NCBI RefSeq assembly: GCF_009674825.1
Contig: NZ_WKJH01000024.1
Location: 62,001-126,000 of the forward strand
Length of the DNA: 64,000 nt
Reading direction: 5' to 3'
Origin: Maribacter luteus
Lineage (GTDB): Bacteria > Bacteroidota > Bacteroidia > Flavobacteriales > Flavobacteriaceae
The notes under the pieces were generated by a model, which saw nothing but the letters and a program-made list of their open reading frames with translations, was not told the origin of the DNA and searched no databases. Position numbers and translations under genes: made by a program. This document shows positions 56,824-64,000 of this stretch, piece by piece (the first letter of the stretch is position 1; the number at the start of each line of letters is the position of its first letter).

Positions 56824-58257
56824 TTAAATCGAAACCACCAAGGTGTTGAACGATTTACCCTCAATGGCTGCCTTTACGACTTCCTCCCCTATGGTAACAT
56901 TGAGTTCTTGTCTTTCATCCGTATCGTTATACGTCAAAACGACTACGGTTTTATCGGCTTCATTGTAAAAAGCAATGGTATTTGCGACATCCCCGGCAGC
57001 CAATAACTTTACGGAGCCTGGAGCCACATAAGCGCTCAAATGTTTCATTAAGTAGAATTCAGGATTGTACACGATGGCCTTGGTCTTACTGTCGATAGAG
57101 ATCATTGAATTTTGTTTCCAACCCCATTGGCTTTTGCCTGTTTCATCCAATACCATATTCCAATACATGTACGAATTCGCGCCGTTTTCAAAATAATGCT
57201 TCATTAAACCGAAGGTATGTTCAGCCGCCTTCCAATCGTTGGACCCATCACCGCATTCGGTTTCGGTCTGCATCAATCGCATTTCGGGATAAGTGGCATG
57301 AACCGCTTTTATCGCCCCTTTACCGGCCCACTGAAAACCGATTCCATCTACATACTCTTTTGCATTCTTATACTCAATAACATCGGTTACCCTTTCCAAT
57401 TGTGGACGCTCGACGGTACCCAACCAAATCTCCGTATCCAAGTTCTCAGATTTGAATTTAGGCCCTAGATAATCAGCAATGAATATTCCTAAATCTTGAG
57501 GTTTCCAGACACAAGACGGGAAATTTTGAGCTGAATTGGGTTCATTCTGTACGTGTACCGCACTAATATCGATACCTGCTTCTTCGTAAGCTTTTACAAA
57601 TTTTGCAAAGTATAATGCATACGCTTCAAAATATTCCGGTTCTGTAATAAAACGGGACACCAACTCTTCGGTTGAGCTCCATTCTTCCGGTAGATCGTTA
57701 AACTCGGGGTTCGACTTGCAGGCATAATGCTTACTGTGCTTCATCCAAGAAGGTGGACACCATGGGGAGGCCCAAACTTCTACTTCAGGATTTATTTTTT
57801 GCGCTTCCTTGATGTATGGGATCAAACGTTCCTTATCCCTATCGATAGAGAAATTTTCCATGGCGAAATCCCCATCGGTTTCGTTATGGCTATACCAGTT
57901 AACCGCATAGTCATTGGCCCCTATCGGCATTCTACAAATGTTGAATTTGCATCCTGAATCAGTGTCAAAGAAATCATTTAGGATCTGTTGTTTTTCTTCC
58001 GGGGTTACCATATTTAAAGCTTCCCATCCCAATTCATTGAAACAACCTCCGAAACCATCTATAGTCTGTTGCTTTTTACTTAAATCTAAATTGATCGTAA
58101 TTTTAGCCAACTCCCCTTCACTTGTTCCGGTATAGACTTTGGTCTCCCAAAGGTCATCGTTTGTAGAACTTACCCAATCTACCTTTATTTCAGGCTCTTG
58201 TTTACATGAATAACTGGCCAATAGAACAAAAATAACTGCGATTTTAAATACTTTCAT
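56824..58257 (-). CDS. GH30 glycosidase, lipoprotein
   Basis: The 477-residue lipoprotein (VFVLLASYSC) has QQTIDGFGGCFNELGWEAL near the front, WASPWCPPSWMKHSKHYAC, the acid/base Glu in VHVQNEPNSAQNFPSC near residue 239 and the nucleophile Glu in RLMQTETECGDGSND near residue 332. The all-beta domain characteristic of GH30 closes the protein. Members include beta-glucosidases, beta-xylosidases, beta-glucuronidases and beta-fucosidases, so activity here is not fixed. It is 6 nt after GH3 and in the same run as the sulfatases. Confidence 0.93.
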   Translation of the reverse strand: MKVFKIAVIFVLLASYSCKQEPEIKVDWVSSTNDDLWETKVYTGTSEGELAKITINLDLSKKQQTIDGFGGCFNELGWEALNMVTPEEKQQILNDFFDTDSGCKFNICRMPIGANDYAVNWYSHNETDGDFAMENFSIDRDKERLIPYIKEAQKINPEVEVWASPWCPPSWMKHSKHYACKSNPEFNDLPEEWSSTEELVSRFITEPEYFEAYALYFAKFVKAYEEAGIDISAVHVQNEPNSAQNFPSCVWKPQDLGIFIADYLGPKFKSENLDTEIWLGTVERPQLERVTDVIEYKNAKEYVDGIGFQWAGKGAIKAVHATYPEMRLMQTETECGDGSNDWKAAEHTFGLMKHYFENGANSYMYWNMVLDETGKSQWGWKQNSMISIDSKTKAIVYNPEFYLMKHLSAYVAPGSVKLLAAGDVANTIAFYNEADKTVVVLTYNDTDERQELNVTIGEEVVKAAIEGKSFNTLVVSI

Positions 58258-58263
58258 AACTTA

Positions 58264-60942
58264 TTATTTTACGTTTAATATACCTCTTAGGCGAATATCC
58301 TTTGATGATGCCCCGATCATAATCCTAAAGTTCCCGGATTCCACTACCCAGTTCAAATCTTTATCCAGCATGGATAATTTTTCCGAATCCAGCTCAAATG
58401 TGACTTGCTTTTTCTCCCCCGTTTTCAATGAAATACGTTGAAACCCTTTCAATTCCTTTATCGGTCTTGACACTGAAGCCAATTCATCCCTGATATACAG
58501 TTGAACCACTTCATCCCCATCAAATTGACCGGTATTCTCCACTGTACAGGAAACTTGGACGGTATCATTCTTGGCGATATTGTTTTTACTAAACTCAAGG
58601 TCGCTATATTCAAAGGACGAATAGCTCAACCCATAACCGAAAGGAAACAAAGGTTGCCCCGTAAGATTATGGTAGTTATCACCCCTTCCCGTGGGTTTAT
58701 TGTTATAATACAGCGGACATTGGGCCGCATCAACAGGAAAGGTAATGGGTAAACGCCCGGCAGGACTTTCATCCCCGAACAACACATCGGCCAAGCCGTT
58801 ACCCCCATTTTCACCCGGATACCAAGCCATCAGTATTCCATCGACATTGGACTTCCAATCGGCCATGGTAATGGCACTACCCCCAACGAGAACAACTACT
58901 GTAGGTTTACCTGTTTTAGCAACGGCGTTAATTAACTTTTCTTGATTTTCCGGTAAATCCAATAGGGCCCTGTCCCTAAATTCGCCCTCATGTATACCGG
59001 CAACCACTACAGCCACTTCACTTTTTTTTGCTGCTGAAACTGCATCTGAAATTTGTTTGTCCAAATCATCCACTACGCCATGATCCCATATCATCTTGAA
59101 CTTGGCATTCCCTGCGGATTCAAAATACTCCAATTTTATATCATATTCCTTACCTGCTTGGAACCTGAACGGTTTTACCACGGTGTTATAGGATTGTTTC
59201 TGCCAATTGTCAATAATCAATTCCCCGTCCAAGTAAAATCGATACCCGTCATTTCCTTCAATACCGATATGGACCAAACCTGATTTGGGCGCCTTTAATT
59301 TCCCTGTCCATCGTGCAGAAAACCAATCGTAGGGTAAATCCTCATGCGGGGAAAAGAGGGTCCATCCAAATTGGATCTTTTTATCGATTCGCTCCACTTT
59401 TGGCGTACCGCTAAGTTTGATATTATCAAAATACGATGCACTCAGGCCGGTCTTTTCTTCTCCATCCTCAACGGTAGAAAGGAATTCTGAGGCAACCACT
59501 TTATAGGATTCTTCTTTAAAGGTAACTCCTTCTGCACAGGAAACATTGGCCTCCCCAATTTTATTGACAACCCCATCATATATGGATACTTTGTCGTTAC
59601 CGGGACCGCTATACCCCCCTAAACGGGCAGCCTTGGCATCATACCCGATAAGGGCCACTTTGGCCGCCTTTTTCAACGGCAACACTTGATCTTGATTCTT
59701 TAACAATACCATGGATTTTGCCGCTGCTGTCCGAGCCAACTCCCTATGGTCTTTGTGACCGTTCCAAAGTGCAGCTTCCTCAACATCTACATATGGATCC
59801 TCGAACAATCCCAATTCGAATTTTGCTTTTAGGATACGACTTACCGCTTCGTCTATGGCGGCTAAGTCAACCATCCCTTTTTCATAGGCTTCCCAGAAAA
59901 GTGGATAGTGATTGTAATTGGTTTGAAACATGACATCCAATCCCGCTTCAACGGCGTCTTCGGTGGATTCTGCGTAGTTTGCCGCAGTAAAATGCAACAC
60001 ATTGGCCCCTCCCGTTGCTCCCGCATCAGAAATCACAAACCCGTCAAAGCCCCATTCTTCTTTCAACTTTTTTCGAAGCAACCATTCGTTTGAGGTAGAC
60101 GGACTACCATCAACAGAATTATAGGCCGTCATTACAGACCTTGCCCCGGTTTTTTGAAATACGGTTTTAAATGCCGGAAAATAGATTTCCTCCAACAGGC
60201 GTTCGTTAAAACTAATAGGGTAACTGTCCCTACCTCCTGCGCCCACATTGGCCACAAAATGTTTTGGCGTGGTAATGACATCCTCACGTTCAAAGGCCCC
60301 TATAAAAGCAGATGCCATTTGTGTGGTTAAAAAGGGATCCTCCCCATAGGTCTCTTCAACACGTCCCCAACGTACATCCCTGGCGATATTCAGAACAGGT
60401 GAAAGTATTTGTCTAATACCCCTGGTTTTGGTTTCTTTTGTTATCGCTTTGGCCACATTCCCCACTAAAGTGGTATCCCAGGTGGCGGCCAAAGCTATAG
60501 CCTGTGGATAAGCAGTGGCTCCATCCCGGGCCAAACCATGCAAAGCTTCATTAAACGGGATGATAGGAATGCCCAAACGCGACTCCTCTATAAAGTAACG
60601 CTGTATCTCATTGATTTCCTCCGCCATTTGTTTGGCACTTCCCGTTGAACCGTAATCCATAATCTGTTCAGCAGCATTGTCATTCTTTCCTTTGGATGAA
60701 ATCTGAAACCCGAAAATACCATGTTTCAATTTATCTTTTCCAATGCTTAAATCCCCAGGGATCATGAACATTTGCCAGAACTTTTCTTCCAACGTCATTC
60801 GACCCAATAAATCTTCAACACGTTCATCGACTGATAGGTTGGGATTCTTGTAAGCCGGATTTTCATCGTCCCGATTTTGTGAACATGACCAAATACAAAT
60901 TCCAAAAAGGGCAATCAGTGTTATATTAAGTAAGTATTTCAA
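58264..60942 (-). CDS. GH3 glycosidase with inserted PA14 domain, lipoprotein, TTG start
   Basis: The start is a TTG at 60942, with no in-frame ATG between the preceding gene and this codon. The lipoprotein signal (LFGICIWSC) follows at once. The barrel has RLGIPIIPFNEALHG and the nucleophile Asp in GFDGFVISDAGATGG near residue 304. The second domain has VALIGYDAKAARLGGYSG and is interrupted by a PA14 module (GLVHIGIEGNDGYRFYLDGE, about residues 500-640), and a fibronectin-III-like C-terminal domain closes the protein. Family activities include beta-glucosidase, beta-xylosidase and N-acetylglucosaminidase. It lies 28 nt after a sulfatase. Confidence 0.92.
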   Translation of the reverse strand: MKYLLNITLIALFGICIWSCSQNRDDENPAYKNPNLSVDERVEDLLGRMTLEEKFWQMFMIPGDLSIGKDKLKHGIFGFQISSKGKNDNAAEQIMDYGSTGSAKQMAEEINEIQRYFIEESRLGIPIIPFNEALHGLARDGATAYPQAIALAATWDTTLVGNVAKAITKETKTRGIRQILSPVLNIARDVRWGRVEETYGEDPFLTTQMASAFIGAFEREDVITTPKHFVANVGAGGRDSYPISFNERLLEEIYFPAFKTVFQKTGARSVMTAYNSVDGSPSTSNEWLLRKKLKEEWGFDGFVISDAGATGGANVLHFTAANYAESTEDAVEAGLDVMFQTNYNHYPLFWEAYEKGMVDLAAIDEAVSRILKAKFELGLFEDPYVDVEEAALWNGHKDHRELARTAAAKSMVLLKNQDQVLPLKKAAKVALIGYDAKAARLGGYSGPGNDKVSIYDGVVNKIGEANVSCAEGVTFKEESYKVVASEFLSTVEDGEEKTGLSASYFDNIKLSGTPKVERIDKKIQFGWTLFSPHEDLPYDWFSARWTGKLKAPKSGLVHIGIEGNDGYRFYLDGELIIDNWQKQSYNTVVKPFRFQAGKEYDIKLEYFESAGNAKFKMIWDHGVVDDLDKQISDAVSAAKKSEVAVVVAGIHEGEFRDRALLDLPENQEKLINAVAKTGKPTVVVLVGGSAITMADWKSNVDGILMAWYPGENGGNGLADVLFGDESPAGRLPITFPVDAAQCPLYYNNKPTGRGDNYHNLTGQPLFPFGYGLSYSSFEYSDLEFSKNNIAKNDTVQVSCTVENTGQFDGDEVVQLYIRDELASVSRPIKELKGFQRISLKTGEKKQVTFELDSEKLSMLDKDLNWVVESGNFRIMIGASSKDIRLRGILNVK

Positions 60943-60970
60943 CTTGTTCTCTTTTAAATTAATATGGACT

Positions 60971-62521
60971 TTATTTTATGTGCTCCAACTGTGGCCAATC
61001 CTCAACGGTGTCATTCATTTGTTTTTCCCCCTCGGTACTTCTACCGTTATTGATGATTTGCAGTAAATCGGTCCTATATTCGGTGATCACTTCCGGAAAT
61101 TCGGCTTGGAGGTTGTTTTGTTCCGCCATATCCTCTTTTACATTATAGAGCTGCACTTTGGGTAGAGTGTCCAAAACCGCTTTCTTTACATTCTTACTTG
61201 GGTAGCTCCAACCACCGGAACCGAAACAAAAATTGACTTTATAGTCTCCTTTTCTATAGGCGAACTCCCCATCAACGGAATGGTGTACAATACTTTTCCT
61301 TAAAGGTTTTTGTGATTTTATGTTCGTTACCGCAAGGTGACTATAGCTATCAACAGCTACGTCATCAGCATAATCGGCCCCTATTAAATCGGCTACGGTT
61401 GCAAATAAATCCGTAGTACAAACCAACTGATTCGATTTGGTGGGTTCAATGGTTCCTTTCCAACTCATGATATACGGTACGCGATGGCCTCCTTCATAAA
61501 TATCGGATTTAAAACCCCTAAATACATAACTTGGATTATGCCCTTTGGTCTTTAGTTGTTTATAATTGGCAGCAGGGGAACAACCGTTATCACTAGTGAA
61601 AACGATCAATGTGTTTTCGGAAATCCCATTTTGTTCCAATGCCTTTGTGACTTCACCAACCACCCAATCAACCATTAAAACAAAATCCCCATATGGGTTA
61701 TCCAAACCACTTTTCCCTTGAAACTCCTTGGTGGGAAGAATAGGGGTATGCGGTGCCGGTAATGGCATATAAATGAAAAACGGTTTGTCCTTATTTGCAT
61801 TTTCAGCAATAAAATTCACCGTGCGTTCCGTAATCTCCGGCAGGGCCTCTTCATGGGAAAAATCTTTGGATGTCGGTCCTTTTCTCCAGGTTGCCTGACC
61901 TTTTTTGCCCTTGGTGGTATCTGTCGGCACCTTAGTAGGCATGCCATTTTCAACCCATACATAAGGAGGCATATCCAAAGAACCACAAAAGCCATAACTA
62001 TAATCGAATCCGTGGGTATTAGGTCCGTTTTTAACCGGTATGGTATAATCTACCTGGGGACGGGCCTTTAGATGGTCTATACCCAATGAGTCGGTATTTT
62101 CCAAGGTCCAATCCCACCCTAAGTGCCATTTGCCGATATATGCCGTAGCATACCCATTTTCATTCAAAAAATCGGCAACCGTGGTTTCCTCTTGTTGTAT
62201 GAGTGATTTGGAATACCCGCTTAACACCCCTTTTTTAAGGGTGGTACGCCAATTATAACGTCCTGTCAAAACACCATAACGGGTGGGGGTACAAACCGAA
62301 GAACTGGTATGTGCATCGGTGAACATGACGCCTTCTGATGCCAGGTTATCGATGTACTGTGTCTTTATCTTGGAATTCTCATTATACGATGAAACATCGC
62401 CATACCCCAGATCATCGGCCAATATATAAATGATATTGGGTTGTACTGGCTCCTTTTTTGACTTGCACGAACATAGTACAATACTGAGTACCGCTATTTT
62501 CAGGATCGATTGTATTGACAT
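60971..62521 (-). CDS. S1-family sulfatase, lipoprotein
   Basis: The 516-residue lipoprotein (LSIVLCSC) has IIYILADDLGYGDVSSY, FGly motif CTPTR near residue 77 in HTSSSVCTPTRYGVLTGR, IGKWHLGWDW and VFTSDNGCSPAANY. It is the paralog of the sulfatase at 51077-52564 with conserved SGKSGLDNPYGDFV versus KSGMGSYADFV and GGWSYP versus GGWSAP. Thr instead of Ser follows Pro in the FGly motif, which is within family variation. The ATG overlaps the stop of the upstream sulfatase by one base (TAATG), so the two are coupled. Confidence 0.93.
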   Translation of the reverse strand: MSIQSILKIAVLSIVLCSCKSKKEPVQPNIIYILADDLGYGDVSSYNENSKIKTQYIDNLASEGVMFTDAHTSSSVCTPTRYGVLTGRYNWRTTLKKGVLSGYSKSLIQQEETTVADFLNENGYATAYIGKWHLGWDWTLENTDSLGIDHLKARPQVDYTIPVKNGPNTHGFDYSYGFCGSLDMPPYVWVENGMPTKVPTDTTKGKKGQATWRKGPTSKDFSHEEALPEITERTVNFIAENANKDKPFFIYMPLPAPHTPILPTKEFQGKSGLDNPYGDFVLMVDWVVGEVTKALEQNGISENTLIVFTSDNGCSPAANYKQLKTKGHNPSYVFRGFKSDIYEGGHRVPYIMSWKGTIEPTKSNQLVCTTDLFATVADLIGADYADDVAVDSYSHLAVTNIKSQKPLRKSIVHHSVDGEFAYRKGDYKVNFCFGSGGWSYPSKNVKKAVLDTLPKVQLYNVKEDMAEQNNLQAEFPEVITEYRTDLLQIINNGRSTEGEKQMNDTVEDWPQLEHIK

Positions 62522-63903
62522 TATTTCTTTAATAAATGTTCCTTATTCCTTTTGTTCCCTTGTAGCTCCTTATCAAACCCTTCCATCATTTTTTGCAATT
62601 TTTCAACGATTTTAGGATGTTCGGAGGCTATATTCCTACTTTCCGAAATGTCTTCCTTCAGGTTATATAAAGCGACCCCGTCTGTGGTAACCCTTAATTT
62701 CCAATCGCCTTTTCGCACGGCTTCCAAGGTTGATTCCTTATAGTAATAAAACCCTTCCTTGTAATGGGGTGATTTACTTTTCTTACCGGACAACAATTTC
62801 CAGATATTCTTGCCATCGATAGGTTTTTCGGGTAAATCACTATGGGTCAAATAGGCTAATGTAGGTAAGATATCAATCGTTGAAGCAAGCTCGTTGCAAA
62901 CGGTATTCGCAGGTATTTTCCCCTTATATTGTGCGATCATGGGTTCACGCATGCCGCCTTCGTAGGTGTCGAACTTATAACCCCGCAATGGATAGGCGCT
63001 ACCGCCATGTCCGTTCTTTAAATCCCACGGTCCGTTATCCGAAGTAAAGATCACCAAAGTATTGTCGTCCAAGCCTAAAGTGTCCAGAGTTTTTAAAATT
63101 TCACCCACACTCCAATCAATTTCCTCGATTACGTCCCCATACAGACCTCGTTTACTCTTTCCCTTAAATGCTTCTGAGGCATGTAAAGGAATATGGGGCA
63201 TTGAGTGTGCCAGGTATAAAAAGAAAGGGCCTTCTTTATGCTCTTTAATAAACTCCACTGCCTTTTTGGTATAGCGCTGGGTCAATGTGTTTTGATCTAC
63301 GGGATATTCGATGATTTCGTTTTGCTCGGTTAACGGAACTTTACCTTTCCTCCATTTCTTTTGCCTAAGGCTATCCATGGTCATCCCTTCCCTGAATAAA
63401 ATGTGTTTTGAGACCTTTGCTTCTGGATAAACCGACATATCGTTGCTATATGGAATACCATAATACATATCGAACCCTTGAGCGGTCGGCATATATTGAT
63501 CCCTATCCCCTAAATGCCATTTCCCGATACATGCAGTGGCATACTCTTGGGTTTTAAGCATATCGGCTATCGTATACTCCTCATTCGACAATCCCCCGGG
63601 TATGTTGGGCCATAGCACTTCTGGCACTCCGATACGGGGAGGGTATGCCCCTGTTAACAACGCCGCCCTCGAGGGTGAACATACTGAGGATGCAGAATAA
63701 AAATCGGTAAACTTCATCCCGTTTGATGCCATCGTATCCAGGTTTGGCGTACTGATCAAAGGCGACCCAAAAACCCCGACATCCTGATAGCCCTGATCGT
63801 CGGTGAAAATCAGTATCACGTTGGGTTTTTCTGTTTTCTTCTGGGCCAAGACCAAATGGCTCCAACCAAAAACAAGGGTCAAAAGGATTGCTAATTTTTT
63901 CAT
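62521..63903 (-). CDS. S1-family sulfatase, secreted
   Basis: The start at 63903 (MKKLAILLTLVFGWSH) begins a signal peptide ending VLAQ and gives 460 residues. A frame from 63990 would run through the coding end of the preceding gene, so it was rejected. It has VILIFTDDQGYQDVGVFG, FGly motif CSPSR near residue 74 in SASSVCSPSRAALLTGAYPP, IGKWHLGDRDQY and VIFTSDNGPWDLKNGHGG. It lies 10 nt after the edge gene. It looks like an arylsulfatase-A-like enzyme of common length; the substrate is not determinable. Confidence 0.92.
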   Translation of the reverse strand: MKKLAILLTLVFGWSHLVLAQKKTEKPNVILIFTDDQGYQDVGVFGSPLISTPNLDTMASNGMKFTDFYSASSVCSPSRAALLTGAYPPRIGVPEVLWPNIPGGLSNEEYTIADMLKTQEYATACIGKWHLGDRDQYMPTAQGFDMYYGIPYSNDMSVYPEAKVSKHILFREGMTMDSLRQKKWRKGKVPLTEQNEIIEYPVDQNTLTQRYTKKAVEFIKEHKEGPFFLYLAHSMPHIPLHASEAFKGKSKRGLYGDVIEEIDWSVGEILKTLDTLGLDDNTLVIFTSDNGPWDLKNGHGGSAYPLRGYKFDTYEGGMREPMIAQYKGKIPANTVCNELASTIDILPTLAYLTHSDLPEKPIDGKNIWKLLSGKKSKSPHYKEGFYYYKESTLEAVRKGDWKLRVTTDGVALYNLKEDISESRNIASEHPKIVEKLQKMMEGFDKELQGNKRNKEHLLKK

Positions 63904-63913
63904 GTCTGCTTTT

Positions 63914-64000
63914 TTATAATGATTGTAATGTGCCATCAAAAGAATATGTTCCGCCCTTTTCGGTTTCCAATTCCATTTGCTTATCCCCATATACCAAAAT
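63914..64000 (-). CDS. C-terminal 28 codons of a protein running off the right edge
   Basis: On the minus strand an open frame enters at 64000 and ends at TAA (63914-63916), reading ILVYGDKQMELETEKG then GTYSFDGTLQSL. Its phase, ordinary codons and the 10-nt gap to the sulfatase start support a real gene end. The KGGTYSF-type tail resembles the C-terminal beta domain of many exported glycosidases, such as GH95 fucosidases. That is only a guess from 28 residues. Confidence 0.65.
   Translation of the reverse strand: MLVYGDKQMELETEKGGTYSFDGTLQSL

Noticed and set aside
63904-63990. N-terminal extension of the last sulfatase from an ATG at 63990
   Set aside because: It lacks a signal at its front and overlaps another frame that reads as the true C-terminus of the preceding gene; the signal peptide begins at 63903.
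1-64000. CRISPR array, insertion sequence, integrase or tRNA gene
   Set aside because: No regularly spaced repeats, transposase-like frames, terminal inverted repeats or tRNA-like cloverleaf sequences were seen.

Overview
The window looks like part of a marine Flavobacteriia (Bacteroidota) chromosome, of the Zobellia/Maribacter/Formosa type; the genus is inferred from gene content only. It is moderately AT-rich. It carries a SusC/SusD outer-membrane pair, a hybrid two-component system, many S1 sulfatases, exported lipoproteins and TAnnTTTG-like promoter elements. Almost the whole 64 kb is one polysaccharide utilization locus (PUL), built around a sulfated, fucose-rich and probably uronate- and hexosamine-containing glycan, together with the cytoplasmic pathway that burns L-fucose.

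Layout. (1) 1-20340, all on the minus strand: a tightly packed run read right to left of GH88, a nucleoside-hydrolase-like unknown, GH29, a GH43-like beta-propeller, an MFS sugar porter, an esterase, a sulfatase, GH97, a second sulfatase, two heparinase II/III-type lyases, an alpha/beta hydrolase and a beta-helix lipoprotein cut by the window edge. (2) 20341-21089: a 749-bp divergent control region holding three copies of a 12-bp repeat. (3) 21090-26155, plus strand: SusC and SusD, closed by a strong terminator. (4) 26492-30676, minus strand: the hybrid two-component sensor/regulator. (5) 30870-34935, minus strand: fucK, fucI and a RhaD-type aldolase. These diverge from (6) 35036-42156, plus strand: an AraC regulator, lactaldehyde dehydrogenase, FucP, a RhaM-type mutarotase and LutABC. 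(7) 42272-64000, minus strand: a second long enzyme run containing GH29, GH92, two GH20, GH43, GH30, GH3, four sulfatases, an SGNH hydrolase, an unassigned TIM-barrel-like protein and the last 28 codons of another protein at the right edge.

How it fits together. Surface and periplasmic lyases, sulfatases and esterases would open and strip the polymer, and SusC/D would import oligosaccharides. GH88 would remove unsaturated uronates left by the lyases, and GH29, GH20, GH92, GH43, GH97, GH30 and GH3 would trim the rest. L-fucose enters by FucP and passes through mutarotase, FucI, FucK and aldolase to DHAP and L-lactaldehyde. The aldehyde dehydrogenase and LutABC then take lactaldehyde through lactate to pyruvate, so the full fucose route is encoded beside the depolymerising enzymes. 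No sulfatase-maturation gene (anSME or FGE), tRNA, rRNA, CRISPR array or transposase was seen.

Non-ATG starts are needed for fucK (GTG), the SGNH hydrolase (TTG) and GH3 (TTG). Several other starts were moved downstream to the codon that begins a signal peptide or a conserved domain. All family and substrate calls come from motifs read by eye; no searches were run.
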